A stretch of 64,000 nt of DNA from NCBI RefSeq assembly GCF_000478825.2, contig NZ_CP007542.1, forward strand, positions 3,224,001 through 3,288,000, given 5' to 3'. Position numbers and translations under genes: made by a program. Source of the stretch: Synechocystis sp. PCC 6714. Lineage in GTDB: Bacteria; Cyanobacteriota; Cyanobacteriia; Cyanobacteriales; Microcystaceae. Under the pieces are notes generated by a model. The model saw nothing but the letters and a program-made list of their open reading frames with translations, did not search any database and was not told where the DNA came from. Below, one piece after another: positions 29,519-39,218 of this stretch (positions within the stretch are counted from its first letter, which is position 1; the number at the start of each line of letters is the position of its first letter).

Positions 29519-31153
29519 TTGATCAAGAATAACCATAGTTATAAACTCAAGTACATCAAAAAGATGTTGGTGTTGAGTTGCTTAATGTTTTGCCAAGAAA
29601 CATTAATATTAATGCCTATTTTTGCCAATGATGCTGGCCCCAGCTATCTGTCAGAAAAGGGTATAGACAGCAATTTTCTAACCCAGTATCCCAATAATTT
29701 GCAGGGCAGGAAAATAGCCATTGGCCAAATGGAAATGGGCCGGCCGGTACAATATCTTTGGGATAAGTTAGGTGGTTGGCAACCCCCTTACCGTTTAGCA
29801 GGGGTGTTTCATCTCAATGAAATTTCTCCCCGCAATCGTTTTTTTGATGATCATGCCGGTATGGTAGCCCAGGCTATGGTCAGCCATGATAAGCGCTATC
29901 CAGGGGTAGCACCGGAAGCCCGGCTTTATTCCACCGCCATGGAGCCGTTGACAGAAAATTTGCAGCCCCAGCAATGTTTAGCGGCCCAGTTTCTGAGTCA
30001 GCAAGATGGAGGCAATCTCCGGGCAGTCAATTTGAGTTATGGAGAATCCTTGGAGCGGGATGCCAGGGGGGATGCCCAGTTAGACGGCAATGCATTGTTA
30101 ACTTTGTGCTTAGATTGGCTGACTCAGCAGCAGAATTTACTCTTCGTGGTGGCGGGCAATCAGGGACCGGGGGGCATTGCCATTCCTACGGATAACTACA
30201 ATGGCATCACCGTTGCCTATACTGTCCAGTCTGTCGATCGCCAGGGACGGTATGACCGCATGGCTTTTACAAATTTAAGTCGGCAACCGGAGGGCATAGG
30301 GCGCAGAATTGTGGCGCGGGAAATTAATCAAGCTGGTCGGCAGGGGGTGAGTTTGGTGGCTCCGGGCAGTGATTTTTATCTATACGACATGAAGGGGCGA
30401 GTGGAATGGATCAGTGGCAGTAGCTTTGCCACCCCTCTAGTGACCGGAACCGTTGCCTTATTGCAGGAATTTGGCGATCGCCAGTTGTTGGCTAATCCCC
30501 CTAGTGCCCAGTGGAATTTAGCAGCTCGAAACCCCATGGTCATGAAAGCAATTTTGCTCAACTCAGCGGTAAAAATTCGCAATGTTGGTTTGGGTACAGA
30601 CTACACCCTCTACAGCAGTAAAAACCGGGATTGGCTAGCTACCGAAGCCTACCAAGATCCTGCCCTACCGTTGGATTTGGAAATGGGAGCCGGTCAGCTC
30701 AACGCCCGCCGAGCCCTGGAACAATTTCAGTCGGGAGCCTACGGCCCTGGGGAAAGTTATCTACCGGCGATCGCCTGGGATTACGGACAAATCCAACCGG
30801 GGCAGACCGTCAATTATGCCCTGTCAAAACCTTTAAAAGGGGGAGAATTCGCCAGCGTTACTTTGGTGTGGCACAGACCAGTGCAGTTGTTGGACACCAA
30901 TGGCAATGAACAATATGACCTGGGGGAAAGCTTTCAAGGCCAGCCTTTGGGTAACCTGGACTTATTTCTAGTATCTGAGAATGCTAATTCCCCCGTGGTT
31001 TGTGCTTCCCAGAGCCAGGTTGATAATGTGGAACATTTCCTTTGTCCCATTGCTACCGCTGGCAACTACACCATTCGAGTTAAACACCAAGGTGGTGGAT
31101 CCGTGGCTCGACCGGAACAATATGCCCTTAGCTGGTGGACTGTTACCGAGTGA
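29519..31153 (+). CDS. Subtilase-family (S8) secreted protease with an unusual triad
   Basis: 544 residues from TTG 29519 (ATG 29564 is the alternative). The TTG start gives a basic n-region (KLKYIKK) before a hydrophobic signal ending near IFANDAG, so export is likely. His112 (DDHAGMVA), Asn214 (VVAGNQGP) and Ser302 (SGSSFATP) match the S8 catalytic His, oxyanion Asn and nucleophile. The expected Asp in the DTG motif is replaced: the sequence reads IGQMEMG, putting Glu72 in its place. A C-terminal beta-rich domain follows the catalytic part. It could be active with Glu, or altered in function. Confidence 0.85.
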   Translation: MIKNNHSYKLKYIKKMLVLSCLMFCQETLILMPIFANDAGPSYLSEKGIDSNFLTQYPNNLQGRKIAIGQMEMGRPVQYLWDKLGGWQPPYRLAGVFHLNEISPRNRFFDDHAGMVAQAMVSHDKRYPGVAPEARLYSTAMEPLTENLQPQQCLAAQFLSQQDGGNLRAVNLSYGESLERDARGDAQLDGNALLTLCLDWLTQQQNLLFVVAGNQGPGGIAIPTDNYNGITVAYTVQSVDRQGRYDRMAFTNLSRQPEGIGRRIVAREINQAGRQGVSLVAPGSDFYLYDMKGRVEWISGSSFATPLVTGTVALLQEFGDRQLLANPPSAQWNLAARNPMVMKAILLNSAVKIRNVGLGTDYTLYSSKNRDWLATEAYQDPALPLDLEMGAGQLNARRALEQFQSGAYGPGESYLPAIAWDYGQIQPGQTVNYALSKPLKGGEFASVTLVWHRPVQLLDTNGNEQYDLGESFQGQPLGNLDLFLVSENANSPVVCASQSQVDNVEHFLCPIATAGNYTIRVKHQGGGSVARPEQYALSWWTVTE

Positions 31154-31156
31154 ACT

Positions 31157-31251
31157 TATAGTTGATTTAATTGAAAGTAAGACACTGACCGGAGCTAAAA
31201 GCCTCTTTGGTAAAGACCTTGGCCGTCTCAACCTTACTTTGATTGACTATA
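31157..31251 (+). repeat. 95-bp MITE-like element, copy B
   Basis: Bounded by TATAG...CTATA and exactly 95 bases, like copy A at 9515-9609 but in the opposite orientation. By hand alignment there are ten substitutions, most of them transitions, and no indels. It begins four bases after the subtilase stop, so it forms the whole 3' untranslated DNA of that gene and might act as a transcript end. Confidence 0.75.
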
Positions 31252-31574
31252 CTCCTCCGTGCTAAAGCGAGGAAGGAGCTTCCTGCCCAAAGAACTGCTC
31301 TCCATTCCGAAAAACAGAAAGTCTTACATTCTGGCGATAGGCGGAAAACCCTCGTTCCGAAGGCCACAAACTTTTTCTTGCAACACTGCCCGTTTAGCTT
31401 GGTTTTCGCTTAGGGAGACGCGCTCAAGACTGTTCAAAGTCAGACTGGCCTTCATCCCCTTCCTGCTCATCGCCATAAACCTGCGTCCGAGGAAGGGGAA
31501 TTCCCGCTCTTATCAGTTAAAAGGACTGTCTGGCCGTGGGTAAATATCTTTAGCAAGCAAAATTTCAGGGGCAA
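31252..31574 (-). other. Gene-free 320-base stretch, possible decayed insertion sequence
   Basis: No intact gene. The minus strand has short open stretches with coding-like composition (for example NQAKRAVLQEKVCGLRNEGF) interrupted by stops. At 31268-31292 the sequence GAGGAAGGAGCTTCCTG contains a small hairpin (AGGAAG-GAG-CTTCCT) of the sort found at IS200/IS605 ends. This fits the 3' remains of a tnpB-like gene next to MITE copy B, but the identity is not proven. Confidence 0.3.
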
Positions 31575-32744
31575 TCACACCAAGGTATCGACAAATTCTC
31601 CCAATTTAGCCAAACCCCGTTTAATGGTGTCCATATCGGTGGCATAAGAGAAACGCACGCACTCATCAGCCCCAAAGGCAACTCCCGGAATCACCGCCAC
31701 CTGTTGGGATTCCAGTAACTGGGCGCTAAATTCCAGGGAATTAAGCCCAGTCTTGGCAATGTCCACAAAAACGTAAAATGCCCCTTTGGGGTTGGGACAA
31801 CTCAGTCCCGCAATTTGATTAATCCCCTCCACCATCACCTGCCGTCTTTCGGTAAAGGCTTTGACCATGGTTTCCACACAGGTTTGGGGATTTTCCAGGG
31901 CGGCGATCGCCCCATACTGGGCAAAGGTGCAAACGTTGGAGGTGCTATGGCCTTGGATGGTGCTACAGGCCTTGATCAAGGGTAGTTCCCCCGCTAGGTA
32001 ACCCACCCGCCAACCGGTCATGGAATAACTTTTGGCAAAACCATTACTGATGATGGTGCGCTGGAAAATTTCGTCATTCACAGCGCCAATGCTGAGGTGT
32101 TCTATGTCGTCGTAGAGAATACGTTCATAGATTTCATCGGAGACCACATACAAATGGTCGTACTCCAGGATTACCGCCGCCAAAGCCCGAATTTCGTCAG
32201 GGGTATACACCGCCCCGGTGGGGTTGGAAGGGGAATTGAGGACAAAAAGCTTGGTTTTGGGGGTGATGGCCTGCCGTAGTTGTTCCGGGGTGATTTTGTA
32301 ATCCGTTGCCGCTGTGGTGTTGACAATGACTGGGGTTCCTTCCGCTAGGCGCACCATTTCCGGATAGCTAAGCCAATAGGGAGCCGGAATAATTACCTCA
32401 TCCCCCTGCTCAATCACAGCCAGCATCAAATTAAACAAGGAATGTTTACCCCCGTTGGTGACCAAAACATTGGCCGCCTCGTAGGGCAAATTATTCTTTT
32501 CCCGTAACTTTTTGGCGATCGCCTGACGGAGGGCGGGTTCCCCAGCGGCCGGGCCGTAACGGGTTTTCCCCTCATCCAGGGCCAGCTTAGCCGCCTCCAC
32601 AATATGGGCAGGGGTAGCAAAATCCGGTTCCCCAGCGGTGAAACTAAGCACATCAATGCCCTCGGCCCGCATTGCCTTGGCCTTTGCCGTAATTTCAAGG
32701 GTGATGGAGGGTACAACTTGGCTAACACGCTGGGTTAGTTGCAT
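31575..32744 (-). CDS. aspC: Aspartate aminotransferase (class I)
   Basis: 389 residues from ATG 32744 (a TTG lies at 32750). A PLP enzyme moving the amino group between aspartate and 2-oxoglutarate. The PLP lysine lies in [16 protein letters not shown]; the substrate-carboxylate Arg is in [16 protein letters not shown] is the cofactor-binding loop. Length and motifs fit the class I-beta aspartate/prephenate aminotransferase group common in cyanobacteria, so prephenate may also be a substrate. The next gene upstream on the same strand is citrate synthase, 120 bases away. Confidence 0.93.
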   Translation of the reverse strand: MQLTQRVSQVVPSITLEITAKAKAMRAEGIDVLSFTAGEPDFATPAHIVEAAKLALDEGKTRYGPAAGEPALRQAIAKKLREKNNLPYEAANVLVTNGGKHSLFNLMLAVIEQGDEVIIPAPYWLSYPEMVRLAEGTPVIVNTTAATDYKITPEQLRQAITPKTKLFVLNSPSNPTGAVYTPDEIRALAAVILEYDHLYVVSDEIYERILYDDIEHLSIGAVNDEIFQRTIISNGFAKSYSMTGWRVGYLAGELPLIKACSTIQGHSTSNVCTFAQYGAIAALENPQTCVETMVKAFTERRQVMVEGINQIAGLSCPNPKGAFYVFVDIAKTGLNSLEFSAQLLESQQVAVIPGVAFGADECVRFSYATDMDTIKRGLAKLGEFVDTLV

Positions 32745-32866
32745 AATCAAAACATCCCTGGGGTAAACAACAGCAAAAAACGGCTAGGGCTAGTCGGACA
32801 GAGAATCTCAACCCCAGTAAAGGAACCGGAATTGAAACGATTTAGCTAAACACGATTAAGCACAGT

Positions 32867-34051
32867 TTAAATAATCGCATTGGGGTCTTCATTGCGGGCC
32901 ACGGAAACCACCCGTTCTGTCATGGGAACATAAGATAAATTGTGGTCACCGACATAAATTTGGGTCGGACGGTAAATTTTGTTCACCGACAATTGCTCCT
33001 TCCAATGGGCTAACCACCCCGCCACCCTGGCGATCGCAAATAGGGGGGTGAACAGGTCAGCAGGGATATTCAGTTTGCGATAAACTAAGCCGGAATAGAA
33101 GTCTACATTGGGGTAAATACCCTTTTGCCCTACATATTCTTCCACAACTTTTTCCAACTCCACCGCTATTTCGTAATACTCGTCGTGGCCCATTTTGGCG
33201 AATAACTGCTCCGCTAAATCCTGCAGGATAATTGCTCGGGGGTCCTTGACTTTATAGACCCGGTGCCCAAAGCCCATGATCCGTTGCTTATTAGCCAAAC
33301 ATTTTTCCACATAGGGCCGGACATTTTCCACGGAGCCAATTTCTTCGAGCATATTCAACACTTCTTCATTGGCTCCCCCATGGAGAGGCCCCGCCAATGT
33401 ACCCACCGCCGAAGCGATGACAGCATAGGGATCCGTCAGAGTGGAAGCGGTCACCCGGGCCGAAAAAGTAGAAGCATTCATGGTGTGCTCAGCGTGGAGA
33501 GTCAAACACACGTCAAATACCTTCGCCGCAAAGGGGTCTGGCTCCTTCTCCGTCAACATATAAAGGAAGTTGGAAGCATAGTCCAATTTATCGTTGGGCT
33601 GAATTGGATCGTTGCCCTCCCGGATCATATGGAATGCCGCCACCATAGTGGGAATCTTGGCCAACAGACGCACCACCGCCGCTCGGATATAGTTGGGATC
33701 ATCCAAGGCCCGACGGGCATAGAACAGTCCCAACGCCGCCGCTGAAGTTTGTAAAGCATCCATGGGGTGCCCTGTTTCGGGAAAACATTTCATCATGTCC
33801 CGGATGTGATATTTAATGCGTCGATGGGTACGAATTTCGTACTCGAATTCCTCTAATTCCGACTGGGTGGGTAATTTCCCCCAGATGAGTAGATAAGCTA
33901 CTTCGATGAAACTACTGGATTTGGCTAATTCTTCGATGCGGATGCCCCGGTACTCCAAAATACCGTCGGTGCCGTCCACATGGCTCACCCTGGATTTAGC
34001 GGCGGGGACTCCGGCTAGGCCTTCTTTAAATACTTCGCTATCAGTCATCAT
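32867..34051 (-). CDS. gltA: Citrate synthase
   Basis: 394 residues from ATG 34051. The enzyme condenses oxaloacetate and acetyl-CoA at the entry to the (branched) TCA route. Catalytic residues are visible: His in HAEHTMNAS, His in GFGHRVYKV and Asp in VDFYSGLVY; GPLHGGANE is the conserved binding loop. The plus-strand CACCTAT just upstream reads ATAGGTG in the gene's direction and puts AGGTG six or seven bases before ATG 34051, which favours that start. The published homologue is annotated from the GTG at 34060, three codons earlier. Confidence 0.95.
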   Translation of the reverse strand: MMTDSEVFKEGLAGVPAAKSRVSHVDGTDGILEYRGIRIEELAKSSSFIEVAYLLIWGKLPTQSELEEFEYEIRTHRRIKYHIRDMMKCFPETGHPMDALQTSAAALGLFYARRALDDPNYIRAAVVRLLAKIPTMVAAFHMIREGNDPIQPNDKLDYASNFLYMLTEKEPDPFAAKVFDVCLTLHAEHTMNASTFSARVTASTLTDPYAVIASAVGTLAGPLHGGANEEVLNMLEEIGSVENVRPYVEKCLANKQRIMGFGHRVYKVKDPRAIILQDLAEQLFAKMGHDEYYEIAVELEKVVEEYVGQKGIYPNVDFYSGLVYRKLNIPADLFTPLFAIARVAGWLAHWKEQLSVNKIYRPTQIYVGDHNLSYVPMTERVVSVARNEDPNAII

Positions 34052-34226
34052 ATAGTTCACCTATAACGGACAATGCCACTACTGTTGCTTAAAATTCGGA
34101 CTAACAAAATTTCCGCTGGGCCAGGCCAGCCAGCTCCCCCCTACTTATATTAAAGAATCTGAAGGAATTCTGGAAATTTCCCCTCTGCCTTAAGTTAGCA
34201 AAAGAAAATGGGCCCAACTTTTCATT

Positions 34227-34721
34227 TCAGATTAACCAACGGGGGGAAATGAGTAAAAATAATTCCCCCTGACCGGGCTGAAAGTCCCATGGAGGCAAGG
34301 TTAAACCGATAATGCCAGCTTTTTTGACAATTAATTTGCCCTGGGGGCTACCAAAAATGAGATATTCGGCCCAGTTGGCCAAATCCGGTTGATGCCCCAC
34401 TAGGGCCAGGCAACGATGACTACGATGCTGATATGCCTGGGTTAGCTGGACAATCCCAGTGGCAATGTCTTCCTCCGGAGCTAGGGGGGCAAAGATTTCC
34501 AAATGGGGAGAAAGACCCCTATCCATCAAGATTTGGGCTGTTTGTTGGGCCCGCACTAGGGGACTGGTGAGGATGAGGTCAAATTCCACTCCGATCGCCT
34601 GGAGGCGCTGGGCCACCCGTTCAGTTTTATCTTTACCTTTTTTAGTCAGTTGGCGATCGCCGTCGGGGATATCCGGGGACTGTTCCTGGGCGATGCCGTG
34701 ACGAATGAGGTAAAGTTCCAT
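34227..34721 (-). CDS. sixA: Phosphohistidine phosphatase SixA
   Basis: 164 residues of the histidine phosphatase superfamily. It has the LIRHGIAQ catalytic motif at the N-terminus and a second His in [11 protein letters not shown]. In E. coli, SixA removes phosphate from phosphohistidine on ArcB or on NPr of the nitrogen PTS; the cyanobacterial target is unknown. It lies upstream of gltA on the same strand, about 175 bases away, and diverges from the alpha/beta hydrolase gene with 56 bases between starts. Confidence 0.88.
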   Translation of the reverse strand: MELYLIRHGIAQEQSPDIPDGDRQLTKKGKDKTERVAQRLQAIGVEFDLILTSPLVRAQQTAQILMDRGLSPHLEIFAPLAPEEDIATGIVQLTQAYQHRSHRCLALVGHQPDLANWAEYLIFGSPQGKLIVKKAGIIGLTLPPWDFQPGQGELFLLISPRWLI

Positions 34722-34777
34722 GGAGATGACCGATAGAATGGAAGAATTGAGCAGTACAAGCCGGCAAAAGTTGGAAT

Positions 34778-35581
34778 ATGGAAAAATACAACATCCAAGT
34801 ATTGGGCAATGTTAACTCCAAGGAAACCCTAGTATTTGCCCATGGTTTTGGGAGTGAACAGACAGCTTGGCGTTCTGTTTATCCGGCCTTCGAAGAAAAT
34901 TATCGCATTGTTTTATTTGACTTTCCTGGCAGTAAACCCGCCAATAGCAAAGATTTTGATATTCAAAACTATGATTCTCTCCAGGATTATGCCGACGATT
35001 TAATGGAGGTGGGCTCCCTAACCGGGGTGCAGGGGGGGATTCTCATTGCCCATTCCGCCAGCTGCATGATTGGAGCCCTGGCAAGCTTACGGGATCCGGA
35101 TTTGTTCAAAGGCATAGTATTCATCTGTGGTTCCCCCCGCTATCGGGATGATGGTGACTATAGGGGAGGGTTTAGCCAGGAAAAAATTGGCAAAATTCTC
35201 AATGAAATGAGCCATAACTATGCTGAATGGATTCGTACCTATGCCCCGGCAGCGGTTAATGACCCCAGTAAACCGGAATTGGTGGAGGAATTTTCCAGTT
35301 GTCTTTTCCAGTTGCGCCCGGACATCGGCCTGGTGGTGTTTAGCCTAATTATCATGTCCGATTACCGCCAAGAAGTGGCCAAAGTGGAACTGCCTACCCT
35401 AATTGTTCAGCCCCAGGAAGATATATTTGTGCCACCTTCAGTGGGAGCCTATCTCTATCGGACGATGAAAAATAGTGAGCTTTATTGGATTGATACCCCG
35501 GGCCATTTTCCCCACCTAGCTAACCCGTCCGAAATTATCAAGGCGATCGCCAGTTATTTAAAGGAGCATGGATTTTTCTAA
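34778..35581 (+). CDS. Alpha/beta hydrolase, RsbQ/KAI2-like
   Basis: 267 residues with the alpha/beta-hydrolase fold. The triad is Ser in IAHSASCM (AHSAS instead of the usual GHSVS), Asp in PQEDIFVP and His in TPGHFPHL; the oxyanion-hole motif is FAHGFGS. This is the RsbQ group, whose members act as small-molecule receptors or hydrolases in stress signalling (Bacillus RsbQ) or, in plants, as karrikin/strigolactone receptors. No RsbP-like PAS phosphatase is adjacent, so the ligand and pathway are unknown. Confidence 0.85.
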   Translation: MEKYNIQVLGNVNSKETLVFAHGFGSEQTAWRSVYPAFEENYRIVLFDFPGSKPANSKDFDIQNYDSLQDYADDLMEVGSLTGVQGGILIAHSASCMIGALASLRDPDLFKGIVFICGSPRYRDDGDYRGGFSQEKIGKILNEMSHNYAEWIRTYAPAAVNDPSKPELVEEFSSCLFQLRPDIGLVVFSLIIMSDYRQEVAKVELPTLIVQPQEDIFVPPSVGAYLYRTMKNSELYWIDTPGHFPHLANPSEIIKAIASYLKEHGFF

Positions 35582-35723
35582 CGGTTATCACCAAAATTTT
35601 CTCGGTCTTCAAGGCGAGAAGCGCCCCAGGGTGGCCAAAGTTGGGCAAAATTAAGTTGGCTTGATGGGGCAGTTGTTGTCCTAGTTGGGTTTCCATCTTC
35701 TTTTTCCCACTGGAGGGTTTTCT

Positions 35724-36920
35724 ATGGCTAAGGTCATGATTGTTGGCGCGGGGGGTGTAGGCAGTGTGGTGGCCCATAAATGTGCCGCTTTGGAAGATTT
35801 CACAGATATTCTTTTAGCCAGTCGCACTGTGGCTAAATGCGACCAAATTGCGGCCCACATTGGTTCCCCCAAGGTAAAAACGGCGGCGTTAGATGCTTTT
35901 CAAGTTGCCGATACGGTTAAATTACTCCGGGAATTCGGGGCAGATTTGCTGATTAACGTGGCTCTGCCCTACCAGGATTTAGTGCTGATGGATGCCTGCC
36001 TTGAGGCGGGGGTGGATTACCTCGATACGGCCAACTATGAACCCCCCGACGTGGCCAAGTTTGAATATAGCTGGCAGTGGGCTTACCACGACAAATTCAA
36101 GGAAGCAGGGTTAATGGCCCTGTTGGGTTGTGGCTTCGACCCAGGGGTAACGGGCATTTTTACCGCCCATGCCCTCAAGCACCATTTTGACGAAATTCAT
36201 TACTTGGACATTGTGGACTGCAATGCGGGCAACCACGGCCAGGCCTTTGCCACCAACTTCAACCCAGAGATTAATATTCGGGAAATTACCCAAAAGGGTC
36301 GCTATTACGAAGATGGAATCTGGAAGGAAATTGATCCCCTTTCTGTCCATCGGGATATTAACTATCCCCACATCGGCGATCGCCCTTCGTACCTGCTCTA
36401 CCACGAAGAATTGGAATCCCTAGTAAAAAATATTCCTACTTTAAAACGGGCTCGCTTTTGGATGACCTTTTCCGAGGCTTACATCACCCATCTACGGGTA
36501 CTGGAGGCGGTGGGCATGACCCGCATTGACGAGGTGGAATACCAGGGGCAAAAAATTGTGCCGTTGCAGTTCCTGAAAGCTGTGTTACCGGAGCCCGCTT
36601 CCCTAGCGGAAAACTATTCCGGGCAAACCTCCATTGGTTGCCACATCAAAGGGGTTAAAGATGGTCAAAGCAAAACCTATTACATTTACAACAACTGCGA
36701 TCACGCTGTCTGTTTTGCGGAAGTGGGTTCCCAAGCCATTTCCTATACCACCGGGGTACCCGCCGCTTTAGGGGGGTTGATGATGGTACAGGGTAAATGG
36801 AAGCAAGCGGGAGTGTTCAATGTGGAAGAAATGGACCCCGATCCTTTCCTTGCTAAATTGGGGGAAATGGGTTTGCCCTGGCACGAAGTGGTCAATGGCC
36901 CTTTTCCCTTTGATGATTAG
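35724..36920 (+). CDS. Carboxynorspermidine synthase (saccharopine dehydrogenase family)
   Basis: 398 residues from ATG 35724, chosen because TGGAGGG lies about seven bases upstream; a TTG at 35685 is unlikely. The Rossmann motif is VMIVGAGGVGSVVAHKCA. The sequence matches carboxyspermidine/carboxynorspermidine dehydrogenases, which join aspartate semialdehyde to a diamine in an alternative spermidine pathway. I recall the PCC 6803 homologue Slr0049 being assigned this way. The decarboxylase partner is not in the window. ThiS follows after 36 bases. Confidence 0.85.
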   Translation: MAKVMIVGAGGVGSVVAHKCAALEDFTDILLASRTVAKCDQIAAHIGSPKVKTAALDAFQVADTVKLLREFGADLLINVALPYQDLVLMDACLEAGVDYLDTANYEPPDVAKFEYSWQWAYHDKFKEAGLMALLGCGFDPGVTGIFTAHALKHHFDEIHYLDIVDCNAGNHGQAFATNFNPEINIREITQKGRYYEDGIWKEIDPLSVHRDINYPHIGDRPSYLLYHEELESLVKNIPTLKRARFWMTFSEAYITHLRVLEAVGMTRIDEVEYQGQKIVPLQFLKAVLPEPASLAENYSGQTSIGCHIKGVKDGQSKTYYIYNNCDHAVCFAEVGSQAISYTTGVPAALGGLMMVQGKWKQAGVFNVEEMDPDPFLAKLGEMGLPWHEVVNGPFPFDD

Positions 36921-36956
36921 TATTAGTGATTTGATTAGTTTTTAACTCAATTTTTG

Positions 36957-37172
36957 ATGACTTCCGACCCCATTACCCTCTTGGTCAACGGCGATCGCCA
37001 AGTCGCTTCTGGCCCGATCACATTGCCCGATTTTTTGCAAAGCCAGGGTTTTAACCTCCGTTTAATTGCAGTGGAATATAACGGCGAAATTCTCCATCGC
37101 CAGTTTTGGCCAGAAACTCAACTACAAACTGGCGATCGTCTGGAAGTGGTTACCATTGTGGGGGGAGGCTAG
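36957..37172 (+). CDS. thiS: Sulfur carrier protein ThiS
   Basis: 71 residues with a ubiquitin-like fold, ending in VTIVGGG. The terminal Gly-Gly is adenylated and thiocarboxylated to deliver sulfur for the thiazole ring of thiamine. Three glycines rather than two end this protein, with the last two serving as the reactive tail. ATG 36957 was chosen over the TTG one codon earlier. It is close behind the carboxynorspermidine synthase gene and is followed at once by an IS605-like hairpin. Confidence 0.85.
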   Translation: MTSDPITLLVNGDRQVASGPITLPDFLQSQGFNLRLIAVEYNGEILHRQFWPETQLQTGDRLEVVTIVGGG

Positions 37173-37174
37173 CG

Positions 37175-37220
37175 TTTGACTGTGACTTGTTCCCCGCGCC
37201 CCAAAGGGTGGGGATTTCCC
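37175..37220 (-). repeat. IS200/IS605-type terminal hairpin after thiS
   Basis: TTTGACTGTGACTTGTTCCCC leads into an imperfect hairpin TCCCC(GCG)CCC-AAA-GGG(T)GGGGA at 37191-37214, then TTTCCC. Read outward on the minus strand it matches the usual right end of cyanobacterial IS200/IS605 elements (hairpin plus ...TCAA-like end). It starts three bases after the thiS stop. There is no T-run, so it is not a standard terminator. Confidence 0.45.
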
Positions 37221-37351
37221 CCAGACCCATGGCAGATGGCTGGTAAATCAACGGAGCCATGGGTAATAGGTAAGATGACAAAATTGGGCAAAAATCCCCT
37301 AAAGTAGGGTAGCTTACGGCAACATTGCCCTTGGTCTGACGTTGGGAAGGC

Positions 37352-38212
37352 ATGGATTTATCACAGTTAATCTTTAATGGCATTGCGGTGGGTAGTATTA
37401 TTGCCCTGGGGTCTGTGGGTTTGACCCTCACCTATGGCATTTTGCGGCTGTCTAATTTTGCCCATGGTGATTTTATGACTTTGGCCGCCTATCTAACGTG
37501 GTGGGCCAACACCAGTGGAGTTAATTTGTGGTTATCCATGGCCCTGGGTTGTGGCGGCACCATCATTGCCATGTTTCTCAGTGAATGGTTACTCTGGAAA
37601 CCTATGCGGGCTAGGCGGGCCACGGCCACCACTTTGATTATCATTTCCATTGGTCTGGCTCTATTTCTCCGTAACGGTATTCTTTTAGTCTGGGGTGGCA
37701 ATAATCAAAATTACCGAGTGCCCATTGTCCCTGCCCAGGATTTTATGGGTATTAAATTTGAGTATTACCGTCTGCTAGTCATTGTCCTGGCGATCGCCGC
37801 CATGGTGGTGTTGCACCTGATCTTGCAAAAAACCAAAGTGGGTAAGGCAATGCGGGCAGTGGCGGACAACGTGGATCTGGCCAAGGTTTCCGGCATTAAC
37901 GTGGAATGGGTGGTGATGTGGACCTGGGTAATGACCGCCGTACTAACCGCCCTGGGGGGCTCCATGTATGGCCTAATGACCACTCTGAAACCGAATATGG
38001 GCTGGTTTTTGATTTTGCCCATGTTTGCCTCGGTAATCCTGGGGGGCATTGGTAATCCCTACGGGGCGATCGCCGGGGGACTAGTTATCGGCGTAGCCCA
38101 GGAAGTGAGCGTGCCGTGGTTTGGCACTAGTTACAAAATGGGGGTGGCCTTGTTGTTGATGATCATCATTTTGTTTATCCGTCCCCAAGGTTTGTTTAAA
38201 GGCACCCAGTGA
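37352..38212 (+). CDS. natD: NatD/LivH-type ABC permease for neutral amino acids
   Basis: 286 residues with about eight membrane spans, beginning LSQLIFNGIAVGSIIALGSVG. The LivH-specific loop GKAMRAVADNVDLAKVSGI, which contacts the ATPase, is present. It corresponds to NatD of the cyanobacterial N-I neutral amino acid transporter (NatABCDE), where it forms the pore with NatC. The other subunits are not adjacent, as in PCC 6803. Its TGA overlaps the start of tlyA by one base. Confidence 0.9.
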   Translation: MDLSQLIFNGIAVGSIIALGSVGLTLTYGILRLSNFAHGDFMTLAAYLTWWANTSGVNLWLSMALGCGGTIIAMFLSEWLLWKPMRARRATATTLIIISIGLALFLRNGILLVWGGNNQNYRVPIVPAQDFMGIKFEYYRLLVIVLAIAAMVVLHLILQKTKVGKAMRAVADNVDLAKVSGINVEWVVMWTWVMTAVLTALGGSMYGLMTTLKPNMGWFLILPMFASVILGGIGNPYGAIAGGLVIGVAQEVSVPWFGTSYKMGVALLLMIIILFIRPQGLFKGTQ

Positions 38213-39036
38213 TGACCAGTGTGGGCAAACAAAGGTTAGATGCTCTGTTGGTGGCAAGGGGTCTGTGCGAGTCCCGGGCCCTGGCCCAACGGTTGATCCG
38301 GGCGGGAGAAGTAAAAATCAATCAACAGTTGGTGGATAAACCCGGTACCCTCGTAGCTCTGGATGCGGCGGTGGAACTAGCCCAAAAGCCTCCCTATGTT
38401 TCCCGGGGGGGAGAAAAATTGGCCAAAGCCCTAACAGAATTTGCCCTTGATGTGACCGGCCGCATTTGTTTGGATGGAGGAATTTCCACCGGTGGTTTTA
38501 CCGACTGTTTATTACAAAGGGGAGCTACGAAAGTTTACGGAGTCGATGTGGGTTACGGCCAGGTGGCTTGGAAATTGCGCCAGGATGACCGGGTGATTTT
38601 GCGGGAGCGGGCTAATTTTCGTTACCTCACACCCCAGGATTTGTATGGAGACCAGCCCTGGCCGGACTTGGGAGTGATGGATTTGTCTTTTATTTCCCTT
38701 ACCAAAGTGATGGCTCCCCTCTGGTCTCTCCTCGCCCCTCCCCGGGAAGTGGTCTTATTGGTTAAACCGCAATTTGAAGTGGGTAGGGAAAAAATTGGCA
38801 AAAAGGGAGTGGTGCGGGATGCCCAGGCCCAGGCAGAGGCCATTGACCAAGTGTGGCGATCGGCCCAGCCTTTGGGGTGGCAATTCCAGGGATTAACCTT
38901 TTCCCCAATCACCGGGCCAGCGGGCAATGTGGAATACTTACTCTGGCTTAGTCAAGCGGCTGTTAACACTTCTGCTCCAACGCTAGCTCAGTTGGGAGAA
39001 ATTACCCAGCAGGCAATGGATTCTTTCAAGACTTGA
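38212..39036 (+). CDS. tlyA: TlyA family rRNA 2'-O-methyltransferase (S4 + FtsJ)
   Basis: 274 residues from ATG 38212, which overlaps the natD stop as TGATG, so translation is probably coupled. The N-terminal S4 RNA-binding domain (QRLDALLVARGLCESRALAQ) is followed by an FtsJ-type SAM-binding domain (DGGISTGGFTDCLL) with the K-D-K pattern (LVKPQFE). Family members methylate 16S and/or 23S rRNA ribose and are often misnamed haemolysins. Cytosolic. Confidence 0.9.
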   Translation: MTSVGKQRLDALLVARGLCESRALAQRLIRAGEVKINQQLVDKPGTLVALDAAVELAQKPPYVSRGGEKLAKALTEFALDVTGRICLDGGISTGGFTDCLLQRGATKVYGVDVGYGQVAWKLRQDDRVILRERANFRYLTPQDLYGDQPWPDLGVMDLSFISLTKVMAPLWSLLAPPREVVLLVKPQFEVGREKIGKKGVVRDAQAQAEAIDQVWRSAQPLGWQFQGLTFSPITGPAGNVEYLLWLSQAAVNTSAPTLAQLGEITQQAMDSFKT

Positions 39037-39218
39037 GAGGGGATTCAAATCTTTCCTAGTCTCTTACCGGAAAGGATAACTAGATTGAGATCTCAGTCTG
39101 AGATATGTGGGAGAACGAAAGGCAAATCGAAACCCGTTTAAACAGGGCTAATGGTGGAGTCAAGCAAACATAGTAAGATTTGAGGTCGAGAGTGTAAACG
39201 GAGTTGACAATTGGGTAA

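Noticed and set aside
31259-31543. 94-codon plus-strand frame after the subtilase
   Set aside because: Strongly basic, no family features, and it lies in DNA that looks like decayed insertion sequence; the minus strand has the more protein-like fragments.
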